Below are positions 27,901-36,234 of a stretch of DNA of 64,000 nt, piece after piece. Source of the DNA: Paracoccaceae bacterium (lineage in GTDB: Bacteria; Pseudomonadota; Alphaproteobacteria; Rhodobacterales; Rhodobacteraceae); NCBI GenBank assembly GCA_018222585.1, contig JAAFAB010000001.1:346198-410197 (forward strand), given 5' to 3'. Numbering within the stretch: the first letter of the stretch is position 1; the number at the start of each line of letters is the position of its first letter. The notes below the pieces were generated by a model that ran no database searches, was not told where the DNA came from, and saw only the letters and a list, made by a program, of their open reading frames with translations. Both the position numbers and the translations under genes were made by a program.

Positions 27901-28144
27901 CGCGATAGAGATAGATCTGGGCGCCGTCATAGGTCGCGGCAGCGCTGGCGCTGAGCGTGAGATTGCCCTCGTCGCCGCTGTCCGGATCGATCGTGTAATC
28001 CGCCTCGTCCAGGGCAACCGGATCCGCGTCGACGGCCTCGATGACCGGCTTGACGGCCCCACTCGTGTACTCATGCGGGATCGCATAGGGCCCCGTGCCC
28101 GCGACGGTGTAATTCGGGACTTCGGAGAAAGGTTCGGTCGTCAT
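24965..28144 (-). CDS. Tail fibre/spike with collar domain and SGNH esterase domain
   Basis: 1059 aa in modules. Residues 1-130 form a podovirus fibre attachment domain (NYTVAGTGPYAIPHEYTSG). Then come an Ala/Glu-rich coiled coil, a tail-collar-like domain (about 247-395; FPINNVPSTFLPMDGRAV, LPDTRGEFIRGWD, RNIAMIYAIKA), a second coiled coil, and an SGNH hydrolase/sialate O-acetylesterase-like domain (about 650-910) with GTGQSFMAG (about 657), ANAHSQGEQD (about 806) and a His in THPTAYG (about 896). A beta domain ends the protein. It should bind and de-acetylate host surface polysaccharide. Confidence 0.82.
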   Translation of the reverse strand: MTTEPFSEVPNYTVAGTGPYAIPHEYTSGAVKPVIEAVDADPVALDEADYTIDPDSGDEGNLTLSASAAATYDGAQIYLYRETSLQQGWVGQSGAREKGLERQLDLLAQGGQDALDAAGRSLRIARGKISPLSPADGRVPIWNEEKGGFDNGPSATEVAAAQSYAEEAKETAEQFGDMDTAISEAEDARDRSESWAEAPENTEVEAGKYSALHHAAKAAADAGGARAALDETKIVKDYIGGAVFPVGAVAIFPINNVPSTFLPMDGRAVTSETPDLRQVLVDAGAPWGSDGTGNPFLPDTRGEFIRGWDDGRGVDVGRTIGSDQDEALKAHHHRLWSADVSSGTVYGFGASAPGVGGGNNLGTGAFYEDGSSGHQLVEDTGGTETRPRNIAMIYAIKAFHAHADLTGKLIDPATVAETTQLKLDVQAALAETQLSKEDAQAAQAWAEAARDGAELAAGVVARATSVAGLTAPGTLAEGDSGLVSGSGSSAVDGIYQVQSGAWVRVLALAFASASQGATAEASALALRDRARTSDFLRLLADLGQVEAQKYAGENQIPLLVLRNSEGADISPVYYDLKSKRLVVNAIAQAPVALAIGKTISALEKHGDQGPVSPFHVDAAGTIVEGWDKAQNKPYVAGVHDQLWTAGPVFGEWTGLFGTGQSFMAGAYGFDELGEVVTQAPRYANLTFGSGERSARPGGAFEGDANGSPGTATTIPLIASDTAYGTELDHFGESQGPMLCDRLSEIYAEAGIAPTERILFWANAAIGGNSIEMLHSSVKKAWAHEQLQDFCTRAAAAGKAPVILANAHSQGEQDIVLGTPRAEWKAETLRYFREWDAAAMAASGQVFPPAHFVWQTDAAGDATLITTGQLELAEETPLVFNVSPNYPFPRTSNANTHPTAYGYQWMGAYTARAIETWKRTRRAPPVCKPVGAVYDPAANEVRIRYVVPKPPLVLDQVSLGTIVDEGIRVTDDGVAASLGAVSILGDDTVVVPISGGALTGEISVRIGYDHGGSALVTPLTATSIRDSTPDVTWIPAYGAAMPMYHWSMARVLTPTRLERS

Positions 28145-30633
28145 CGCTCGCCTCCGACGATGTTGCTGAAATCAGGCCCTCGCTCGGGCCGCAGCTGGCC
28201 GCGATGCCACCAACTGCCCGTGCCGAAATCCCGCTGCTGGCGACGCTCCTGCTGACGCATGAGGCGCTCGGCTTCGGGATCGAGGAAGATGCGCAGCTGG
28301 TCGGCGACGGCACGGCCGTAGGCGAGGCGCGCGTACCAGAGGCTGGAAAACACCGGGGTGTTGTAGCCGACGAAATTCGCGACATCGCGCCCCAGCAGGA
28401 AGCTGTCCCCGTTGATAGCGCGGTGGATCGGGTTGCCGACAAGGCCGGCAACGTCGCCGCCGAAGGACACCACGGGGCCGGCCAGCGTTTCCGCGATGCC
28501 ACCACCGACACGACTTTCCGTCGCGGCGAAGAAGTCACCGAAGATGCCAAGCCCACCACCCTGCATGATGGCGCCGCCCCAGAACTTGGCTTCGTCCATC
28601 GGACGCGGGTCATTCCCCTTGGCCAGCTCTTTCAGCTGGATCGCCATGCCGCCCATCAGTGTCACGCCGAGGCCCATCTTTGCGGCGTAGGTCAAGCGGT
28701 TCCACGGGGTCGGCTGCACGAGGAACCGGCGGTACTGACCGAGCATGAAGGAAAGCGGGAAGCTCTTGTACATGAGGCTGGATCTCAGCAGTTCGCCACC
28801 GAAGGTCCCCGGCGTACTGTTTCCCAGCCAGAACGCCCTTCCCTCCAGGCTCGCCGATGGGATGGCGATCTCCATATGCTCCTCGATGAGCATGTTCAGC
28901 CGAAGGGACAAGCCCTCAGCTATCGAAGGGGAGAGGCGCTTCTGATTGTGACGCCAGTACTGGGGGGACAGGAATTTTGCACCATTCCTGGCGGTGTAGA
29001 GACCTGCCGGCGCGCGCAGGAGGTCCCAATCCGACATGGTGATCCCGCGTGCCTCGAAGGCCTTGCGCAAGGGCTCGTCGATCTGATCATAGGCTCGATC
29101 AGCATTCTGCGCGAGGTACGCAGAGAACTCCATCCTGAAGGCATTCCGGTTCATGTCGGTCCAGAAGGCCAGGCCCGAAGCCCGCATAGTGAAGCCAGAA
29201 ACCCGTTCGGCGAACTCGCCCGCGATGACATCCCCCGTGAAACGGACTGCGGAGCTGCCGGCTTCGGCCAGCGTGTCAGCGACATAGCCGAGTTGCGCTG
29301 CGACTTCGCGCTGCCTCGACGAAGTGAGCATTTTCAACGAAGTCATCATGACGTTGTTGGGGTTCAGCCCGCTAGCCCGTGCTCCCATTCGGATGGTCAC
29401 GATGTCCGTTACCGCAGACAGTGTTGCCGCCCCAAGCTGGATCGAGGTGAGCACCTTGCGCGTGTTGCTGAGGAAGCGTGCTGCTACCTCGTGATCGGTA
29501 TTGTTCACCGAGCCGCTGAAGTGCGCCAACATTGTCTGCGCCTTGCCGCCCGCCTTGTTCATCTTCTGCTCGAGCGTCGCATCCTTCGCCAGGGCCGCGC
29601 GGCGCTTGGCAACCTGGATCGCATACTCGAGCCCCATTTTCGGGTTCGGGCCCAGGACCCGCATCTGGGCAATGTCACGGGCCATGCCATGCAGGCCGCC
29701 GATCATCGCCGTGAACGGGTCCGAGGTGCCGAACCGGGCGTTGTAGTCCATCCAGGCGCTGCCATCACGGAAGTGCAGTTCGCGGTGCTCGGCCCTGGTG
29801 TTGTAGAGCGCCTTGCCCCCCACGGTCATCGAAGGATCCTTGTCGTTCCAGCCGCGGGTCACGATCCCCTCGTAGATCTGGGACAGGAAGGCATTGGCAT
29901 CCGCGCGGCGGGGCGTGCCGCCGGCAGCGGCGAAGGGCTTGCCGGTGCCATGGTTGCGGATCCGCGACCAGTCGAGCAGCGGCATGATGTACTCGGCCCA
30001 TTCATCGAAGCCGACACGCCGAAGCGCGGCGACGTCATGGCTGTGGCTGACGCCGAAGTCGGCCAGCTCTCTGATGTCTCCGCCATGGGCATTGAACATC
30101 CGGCGCAGGCGGTTCTGCACTTTCCGCACCGCCTCGGCCATGGCCTTGGCACCAGGATCGCCGCTGTCCTCGAGGTGCAGCTCCTGGATGATTTTCCGCA
30201 GCCGCACAGGATCCCGGCTATTGCCGATCATGTTGCGCCCCGTGGCGCGCAACACCTCGTTCAGCTCGGCATTCACGTCGCGCACCAGGGCATTGGCCCA
30301 GGACTGAACGCTTTCCCCCTGGAAGCCGCTCCCCTCGCTCCACTCCAGCAGGTTGATCAGGGCACGCGCCGGGTCCTTCGACGTGGTGATCAGGTCGTGC
30401 AGGCGCCGTTGCGCCTGCAGCTGGTTGACCACCTTGTGATGGCGCGACCGCCGCGCCTGCCTGGTTGCCTCTTTCAGATCGGCAGCGGCGGCCGCTTCAG
30501 CTGCATGGCGAGGCATGGTGGTCTCATACCGGGCCAGCAGCTGTTCGAATTGGGTTCCGGCGTCTTCGGCCCGGGTCTTGTCGAGATCTCCTGCATCAAC
30601 GGCGCGCTGCAGGCAGTCATGGATATTGGCCAT
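28141..30633 (-). CDS. Large internal virion protein (podoviral ejection protein)
   Basis: 830 aa, mostly helical. An N-terminal coiled-coil half (1-230) is followed by a long Ala/Gly/Ser-rich region with amphipathic and weakly hydrophobic helices (about 380-470 and 640-760). No enzyme motif is visible. Size, position between tail fibre and lysozyme-bearing protein, and composition match T7 gp16/gp15-like proteins that form the DNA ejection channel. Its start overlaps the preceding stop (ATGA-type), giving stoichiometric translation. Confidence 0.65.
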   Translation of the reverse strand: MANIHDCLQRAVDAGDLDKTRAEDAGTQFEQLLARYETTMPRHAAEAAAAADLKEATRQARRSRHHKVVNQLQAQRRLHDLITTSKDPARALINLLEWSEGSGFQGESVQSWANALVRDVNAELNEVLRATGRNMIGNSRDPVRLRKIIQELHLEDSGDPGAKAMAEAVRKVQNRLRRMFNAHGGDIRELADFGVSHSHDVAALRRVGFDEWAEYIMPLLDWSRIRNHGTGKPFAAAGGTPRRADANAFLSQIYEGIVTRGWNDKDPSMTVGGKALYNTRAEHRELHFRDGSAWMDYNARFGTSDPFTAMIGGLHGMARDIAQMRVLGPNPKMGLEYAIQVAKRRAALAKDATLEQKMNKAGGKAQTMLAHFSGSVNNTDHEVAARFLSNTRKVLTSIQLGAATLSAVTDIVTIRMGARASGLNPNNVMMTSLKMLTSSRQREVAAQLGYVADTLAEAGSSAVRFTGDVIAGEFAERVSGFTMRASGLAFWTDMNRNAFRMEFSAYLAQNADRAYDQIDEPLRKAFEARGITMSDWDLLRAPAGLYTARNGAKFLSPQYWRHNQKRLSPSIAEGLSLRLNMLIEEHMEIAIPSASLEGRAFWLGNSTPGTFGGELLRSSLMYKSFPLSFMLGQYRRFLVQPTPWNRLTYAAKMGLGVTLMGGMAIQLKELAKGNDPRPMDEAKFWGGAIMQGGGLGIFGDFFAATESRVGGGIAETLAGPVVSFGGDVAGLVGNPIHRAINGDSFLLGRDVANFVGYNTPVFSSLWYARLAYGRAVADQLRIFLDPEAERLMRQQERRQQRDFGTGSWWHRGQLRPERGPDFSNIVGGER

Positions 30634-33626
30634 CAGAGCCCCCTTCCGGTCGGGCAGGCGTCCAGGGTGAGTTCGAGGGCCTCGTCGGCGTCGAGATCAT
30701 CCAGGACCTGTTGCAGGGAAATCCGGGTGCCGTTGGCATCCTCGTAGGAGAGATCGAGGCCTGACTGGCGGAAGCTCTCGATCTCGGCGCGGAGATCTGC
30801 ATCCGCAACGTCCTGCTCCGAGAGCGCGGCTCCACCTGTGGCATCGTCTCGCGCGGCCGCCGCGACGACATCGCGCAGATCTCGCTCCGCCTGCAAGTCC
30901 GAGGCCGCGGCCTCACGGCTGGCGGCACCTTGGTCGTATGCCCCATCTGGCATCGTCCGCAGATCTGGCGCGTCTCCGACCGGCGCGGCCCGCGGGGCAG
31001 GTTCGCCCAGTTCGTCCAGATCCCCGAAGGTGTCAGGATCGATCCGGCGCAGCGCATCGGCTGGCGTGGCCCGGTCGACCAGGTCGCCCCCGGTACGGCC
31101 GATCACCATCGCCTCACGCGCATAGCGCGTCAGGAAGTCGGCGATGGCGCCCTTCGAGGCCTGCCGCCCTCCCGGCATGAACTTGCGCACCAGCGCCCGG
31201 GTCAGCGGCGCGACACGATCCCCCAGGAAGAGATCCACATCGGCCAGCAGGTCCTCGAGGACGCCGGCCACGCCGGCACCTGTCTCGGCCGCGGTCTCCC
31301 GCGCCAGCATGATCAGCCGGGCCGCATCGATGACGAAAGGGGTGATGTCGAACTCTGCGGCCACCACATCCGCGTCGATCGCCGCGCGAAGCCGCGCCAG
31401 ATCCGGCGCGGCCTCGGCCATTGCGTCCATCAGGCTGCGCAGCTCTCCGCGCTCCGCCTCGACATAGCGGGCGAGGATGTCCGGATCCGGAAACGCCCTA
31501 GCAAAGAGCGCATCGCGCAGCTGACGGATGCCGTCGCTGCTGATCCGTCCCTCGGCCGAGAGGAAGGCATTCCGCTCGGAACGAGGGAAATTCCCGATGA
31601 AGGCCCGGGCGAAGTCGCGATTGCGGGCGGACCCCAGCTCGGCCTTCGGGTCGTAGGCTTCCAGCGCGTCGTGGGTCAGGGCCCGCTGACCGATACCCGC
31701 CCGCTCGGTCGCGTTCATCCGGGCGACACCGCTGTCCTGGGCCTCGACCACCAGCCGGCGCCGTGCGTCCGGATCCAGCTCACTGGTGCGGCGGGCGATC
31801 AGCACCGGCCGCTCGATGCCCTCCGGGATCGGCTGACCGGTGCGGGCCTCGATCTGCCGGCGGTAGGCCTGGGCACGATCGTACCCAAGCTCATAGGCCC
31901 GCTCGATGGCGCGGGCTCGGCCGTTGCCGCTCTCGATGACATTGTCCGGGCCGACCAGCGGGGCGCCCCGATCGGCTTCGGGTCCATCCATCAGGCGGGC
32001 CGGATCAAGGTTCGCCGCGGTCTCGGCCACCCAGGCGTCGCTGGTTGCCCGGCTTCGATCCCTCGGCTGCAGGTCACCGCTGGCCTGACGCAGGGTCGAC
32101 AGATCGACCACCTGGTACTCGACCTCGACCCGCATCCCGTCGCCCACGCTGACCTCGCCCGATCGGGTGTAGGGCCGCGAGGTCTGGTAAGTCGTGGGGG
32201 CGCTGCCGGCGGCCGCGCCCTGCCCGCCCACGGGGGTGGAGGCGCCGCGCCACCGCGGGACCTCGCCGCCCTGATACTGGTTCATGACCTCGACCGCATG
32301 CCCGCGCCGCCTAGGCAATGCCGGAATGCCGGGGCGTTCGAACTTGGTGGAGACCAGCTCCGCAGCCTCGGCAGCGGTCCTCGCGCCCTGGATCTGAGCC
32401 CAGGCACCGGCTTCGCTGGTTTCCAGTTCGTGGAACAGGAAGTCGATCTGTGTGTCGAGATCCGAGGCGGGTTTGCCCCGGGCCTGAGCAAAGGCCTCGA
32501 GCGCCCGCTTGCGGGGGCCATTCCATTGGGCGATGCCGAACGCGTTGCCATTGTCCCCTAAGGCAAAGGGATCGAGACCGGGACCGCTTTCCGCCATGAA
32601 GTTGCCGATCCAGCCCGCAGCGATATGGGGCTGCATGCCCCGCTCGAGAAGCCGGCCGAACACGTATCCGATGCGGTTGTCGCGCGGCGAGGCATTGCCA
32701 GCTGGTGAGAAATCGAAGTCGGACATGGCGAGCGGCTGACCGGGATTGGCCACCCCCTGCCCTTCCTGCCGCGCCGCCTCGGCTGCCATACGCCGGTCAG
32801 CCAGCTCCGCCGCAGCCTGTTCCACTCCGACCATATGATCCAGGGCACGGTCATCCTGGCGAAGCTGTTCAGCACGCGCCTCGCCCCGGGTGCGCAGGTA
32901 GTCCGCGCCACGGGTCAAGCCATGGGCGATACCGGCGCCGGCAACGCCCAGCCCGGCCGAGAGCGCGGCCGCCGTCGCGACCTGCTTCGCTGCCTCCGGT
33001 GCGGGCAGCCCCAAGTCCAGGGCCGCCTCGCGCTGATCAGGCAAGCTGACGTATTCGCCGAGGGCGCCGGCCGCCCCCTCGGACAGGGCCGTGCGCGCGG
33101 CCAGGGCGCCGAAGCCCAGCTTGGCGCCTGCCCCGGAGAAGCCGCCCAGGGGCAGGGTCAGCAGCGTATACTCGTCCCGGGCGCCTGCGCCGAGGCTGCC
33201 CACGAGTTCGGGGAACCAGGCGCCCTCCGGGGCATTGCCCTGCAGCTCCATAAACTCTTCGAACTCGGCACGCCGTCGGCGTTCGACCTCGGCATCGAAC
33301 TCTTCCGCACTGGCAGGCAGACGGTCGAAGGTTGCAGGCTCGAAGCCGCGCAGTTCGGCGACCCTCGCTGCCGCCTGATCTCGCTCGAGGCGGAACCGCT
33401 TGTCGCTACTACGGGTCCTGGTGCGGATCGGCGTGTCGGGCCCGATCGCCTCCTGCATCTCCGTCAGCAAGTCGTGTTCGAACTCGGCCTTCTGCTTGCC
33501 GAAACTGTCTGTGGTCCGGCGATCTATCCGGTACTGCAGTTCGACCCGCTCGGTCCAGCTGGGCAAGCCTCCAACCAGCGGATCGTTCGGCGCGACCTCT
33601 GCGCCTTGCCGCCCGAACCAAGTCAT
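30633..33626 (-). CDS. Internal virion protein with phage tail lysozyme and ParB-like domains
   Basis: 997 aa. A hydrophobic Ala/Gly region lies at about 140-240. A Phage_tail_lysozyme domain (about 315-455) has FMAESGPGLDPFALG and AFGIAQWNG. A ddrB/ParB-like nuclease domain (about 515-620) has RSRATSDAWVAE and VGPDNVIESGNGRARAIE, and a long helical tail ends the protein. It would locally open peptidoglycan during DNA ejection, as T7 gp16 does. The ParB-like module inside a virion protein is discussed under findings. Confidence 0.8.
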   Translation of the reverse strand: MTWFGRQGAEVAPNDPLVGGLPSWTERVELQYRIDRRTTDSFGKQKAEFEHDLLTEMQEAIGPDTPIRTRTRSSDKRFRLERDQAAARVAELRGFEPATFDRLPASAEEFDAEVERRRRAEFEEFMELQGNAPEGAWFPELVGSLGAGARDEYTLLTLPLGGFSGAGAKLGFGALAARTALSEGAAGALGEYVSLPDQREAALDLGLPAPEAAKQVATAAALSAGLGVAGAGIAHGLTRGADYLRTRGEARAEQLRQDDRALDHMVGVEQAAAELADRRMAAEAARQEGQGVANPGQPLAMSDFDFSPAGNASPRDNRIGYVFGRLLERGMQPHIAAGWIGNFMAESGPGLDPFALGDNGNAFGIAQWNGPRKRALEAFAQARGKPASDLDTQIDFLFHELETSEAGAWAQIQGARTAAEAAELVSTKFERPGIPALPRRRGHAVEVMNQYQGGEVPRWRGASTPVGGQGAAAGSAPTTYQTSRPYTRSGEVSVGDGMRVEVEYQVVDLSTLRQASGDLQPRDRSRATSDAWVAETAANLDPARLMDGPEADRGAPLVGPDNVIESGNGRARAIERAYELGYDRAQAYRRQIEARTGQPIPEGIERPVLIARRTSELDPDARRRLVVEAQDSGVARMNATERAGIGQRALTHDALEAYDPKAELGSARNRDFARAFIGNFPRSERNAFLSAEGRISSDGIRQLRDALFARAFPDPDILARYVEAERGELRSLMDAMAEAAPDLARLRAAIDADVVAAEFDITPFVIDAARLIMLARETAAETGAGVAGVLEDLLADVDLFLGDRVAPLTRALVRKFMPGGRQASKGAIADFLTRYAREAMVIGRTGGDLVDRATPADALRRIDPDTFGDLDELGEPAPRAAPVGDAPDLRTMPDGAYDQGAASREAAASDLQAERDLRDVVAAAARDDATGGAALSEQDVADADLRAEIESFRQSGLDLSYEDANGTRISLQQVLDDLDADEALELTLDACPTGRGL

Positions 33627-35698
33627 GGTGCGAACACCCTGCTGAGGCGGCGCAGGCTCAGCTGGTAATCTCCACCGGTGTCGGCCTGGATGGTCTTCAG
33701 CCCGGTAGAGGTCTCGACCTGCAGGATGTAGACATCATCGCCGATGGCCTTGAAGGACACACGCCCGTCCAGCAGATCGTCGCGGGAAATCGGCTTACCG
33801 TCGACCACCGGCACCGCGCCGCCGGAAATGTCACGAAGATGCGCTTCGAACCGTTCGGGCGTGAAGGACCTCGAGGCGCCCAGATAGCTGCTGCCATCTC
33901 CGTCCGTCCCCAGCATGCGCAGGGTGTTGTCGAGCTGATCCGCATTCAGGCCCATGGGGATGATTGTCTCGGCGCCACGGAAGTCCTGGATCCCGCCCCG
34001 CGCGTCTCGGCCGTCGTACTTCCCGGTGCCGCCCATGACTTCATGCGCAGCCTGGCGATAGACCTTCGAGTTCATCTCGCCCGACGGGTCCGTCGGCTTC
34101 ATGCGCAGTGCGAAGAGCGCCTCGATCGACTGGTTGATCTCCTGCTGGGTGACCTCTTCCCCGGGCAGGCCGACCAGGACATCGCCGACAACCGCCTGCG
34201 CCTCTTCCAGCCGCTCGCTGGCGGGAGGTGTCAGCGCGTTGCCCAGGTCTATCGCCGCCTGCCCCTGCAGAATTTCCTGCCCGAGGCTTTCGCGGCCGCC
34301 AGCTGCAAGCAGCCCACCGACATGCGACAGGACCGGATCGTCGAGCAGGTCCAGGACCGGCGTCGAGCCATCTTCGGCCACGGCCGACGCCGCGATCCGG
34401 GCGAGCGCGGCGCGGGTGGCGGGCTCCTGGTCCGTGTCGGCCAGAAGCTTCAACTGGTCTTCTTCCTTGTCCGAGAATGGGCGAAGCGCCCCGCTCACGT
34501 AGCCCTCCGCCTTCATCTGCTCGGCAAAGGCCAGGCGCGCCCTCACGCCCTGGGCAAAGGCTGTCGGGTCGGCCGGATCCAGCTCGACCGCGAACTCCGG
34601 CACCGGCAGCTTCACAAGCGCGGCCTGGGCGATCGGGTCCTTTTCGTAGCCATCGAGGTTGCTGTCACGGATCTCGAGCATCGCCTCGAGCCGGCGCGCA
34701 CTGCGCTCGTTGCCCGGGGCCGTGCTGCGCTCCTTGGCGATTTCCGCATCCAGCTGCGTGACCGACATCATTGCCAGCTCAGGCCGTTCCTGCATCGTGA
34801 GGACGATCGCCTCGGTCTTGGCAAAGTCGTCATGCCCCGTGATGCGGGGATCCGACAGCAGATCCTGCCAGTGGACATCCTTGCCGCTCTTGGCCTCGGC
34901 ACGGATCACCTGCAGGAAATCACCCGTCTCCTTCTTCTCTTGCGTGGCGCCGAACTTGACCCCTTGCTCGATGGCGGACATGGCCTGCCCGCGCATGGTT
35001 GCGATCCGCTGTGCAGAGAGGCCGGGATAGGCACCCTGTTCTTCGGTCTTGCGCAGAAACGCCGCCGGATCCGTGTTCAGATCCTCGGTCGCGATCGCAC
35101 CGTAGATGTCTTCACCCAACTGGATGATCTGCAGCTCGGCCTGGTCGGGATCGATGATGCCTTCCGCTTCGCGATTGCGGATGTCGGCGATGCCGCGCTC
35201 ATACCACTCGGCAGCACTTTCTCCGCCACCCATGGTTGCCGCGCGGGTGTACTCCTGCATCGCCTGGATCGAGGTCGCCTCGCGCTGCGCGATCCGGTCA
35301 GCCAGGAAACGCTTGCCGAGGTTGAAGCCATGAGCGTTCACGCTCTGATCGAAGGCCAGCCCGAAACGTTCATGGTTGCGCTGGTTCAAGCCCGCCGAGG
35401 TGCCGTCCCCCTGCAGGTAGCGTTCCCGGATCGCGGCGCTGCGCTGGTCCCAGGTCTGCCCCGCGACACGCGGGTCGGCGATCTCTTCGACCTCCAGGCG
35501 CAGGTTGTTCAGATCGCGGGTCGCATCGACCTGGGCGCGCTCGAATTCGCTGTCGAGCTCGAAGCGTTCGACCTGCTGAAAGATGCCCTGCACCTTCTCG
35601 CCAAAGGCACCGAGGGCCTGCCCATCCTGTCGTGCATCAACGCGCAAGCGCGCAGCGCGCCCGGCTTCGGATCCTGCCATGGGGACTGTCAGGGTCAT
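33623..35698 (-). CDS. Internal virion protein, helical (T7 gp15-like position)
   Basis: 691 aa, almost entirely alpha-helical and charged, with heptad-like stretches through residues 25-560 and a small beta-rich C-terminal domain (about 600-691; GLKTIQADTGGDYQLSLRRL). ATG at 35698 has GGAG eight bases upstream and overlaps the preceding stop. It lies between the small and large ejection proteins. Function is by position and composition only. Confidence 0.65.
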   Translation of the reverse strand: MTLTVPMAGSEAGRAARLRVDARQDGQALGAFGEKVQGIFQQVERFELDSEFERAQVDATRDLNNLRLEVEEIADPRVAGQTWDQRSAAIRERYLQGDGTSAGLNQRNHERFGLAFDQSVNAHGFNLGKRFLADRIAQREATSIQAMQEYTRAATMGGGESAAEWYERGIADIRNREAEGIIDPDQAELQIIQLGEDIYGAIATEDLNTDPAAFLRKTEEQGAYPGLSAQRIATMRGQAMSAIEQGVKFGATQEKKETGDFLQVIRAEAKSGKDVHWQDLLSDPRITGHDDFAKTEAIVLTMQERPELAMMSVTQLDAEIAKERSTAPGNERSARRLEAMLEIRDSNLDGYEKDPIAQAALVKLPVPEFAVELDPADPTAFAQGVRARLAFAEQMKAEGYVSGALRPFSDKEEDQLKLLADTDQEPATRAALARIAASAVAEDGSTPVLDLLDDPVLSHVGGLLAAGGRESLGQEILQGQAAIDLGNALTPPASERLEEAQAVVGDVLVGLPGEEVTQQEINQSIEALFALRMKPTDPSGEMNSKVYRQAAHEVMGGTGKYDGRDARGGIQDFRGAETIIPMGLNADQLDNTLRMLGTDGDGSSYLGASRSFTPERFEAHLRDISGGAVPVVDGKPISRDDLLDGRVSFKAIGDDVYILQVETSTGLKTIQADTGGDYQLSLRRLSRVFAP

Positions 35699-36234
35699 GA
35701 CATCAACTCCGCCCATTCGTCGGCCGGGCGGTCCAGCCAGGCGCCGGCGGCACTGAGGCCGCCCCGCAGCAGTGCCTGGCTCGCCTTGGCGCGATAGTTC
35801 ACCTGCTCGGCCGACAACTCGGCCTGCGTTGCCTGGGCGCCGGAACGGATCGCCTGGTCATTGAAGGACATCTCGGCGGCTGCGGACTGGCCGAGAAGCA
35901 CGGCCGTCGCACTGTCCAGTTGCACCCCCCGCGACGCCAGCTCGGCCCGCTGCTGAGCCAGCTGGGACTGGAAGCGCCGGCGCTCGCGCTCGGCCTTGGT
36001 CGCATCGAGTGCCGCCTGGTGCCGTTTCTGGTTCTCGACCAGCTTGACATTGGCCTTGGCCGCCGATGCCACCTGCATCCCCTGGACGACAGGACCGGCT
36101 ATGGCCAGCACCGAGCCGATGGTCTGCATCGTGCTGGCGAAGGATGTCGCCGCGGCCGCCGTGCTGCCGGCGGCCGTTGCGGCGCCGCCGGCACCCAGGG
36201 CTGTCACGAGGGGGGTGATCAGGAAATCGCACAT
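35695..36234 (-). CDS. Small internal virion protein (T7 gp14-like)
   Basis: 179 aa. The N-terminal 60 residues are Ala/Gly/Thr/Ser-rich and hydrophobic (ALGAGGAATAAGSTAAAATS, then IGSVLAIAGPVVQGM), long enough to enter a membrane, followed by a Gln/Arg/Ala coiled coil. This is the signature of gp14-type ejection proteins that form the outer-membrane part of the channel. It directly follows the tail nozzle gene. Confidence 0.7.
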   Translation of the reverse strand: MCDFLITPLVTALGAGGAATAAGSTAAAATSFASTMQTIGSVLAIAGPVVQGMQVASAAKANVKLVENQKRHQAALDATKAERERRRFQSQLAQQRAELASRGVQLDSATAVLLGQSAAAEMSFNDQAIRSGAQATQAELSAEQVNYRAKASQALLRGGLSAAGAWLDRPADEWAELMS

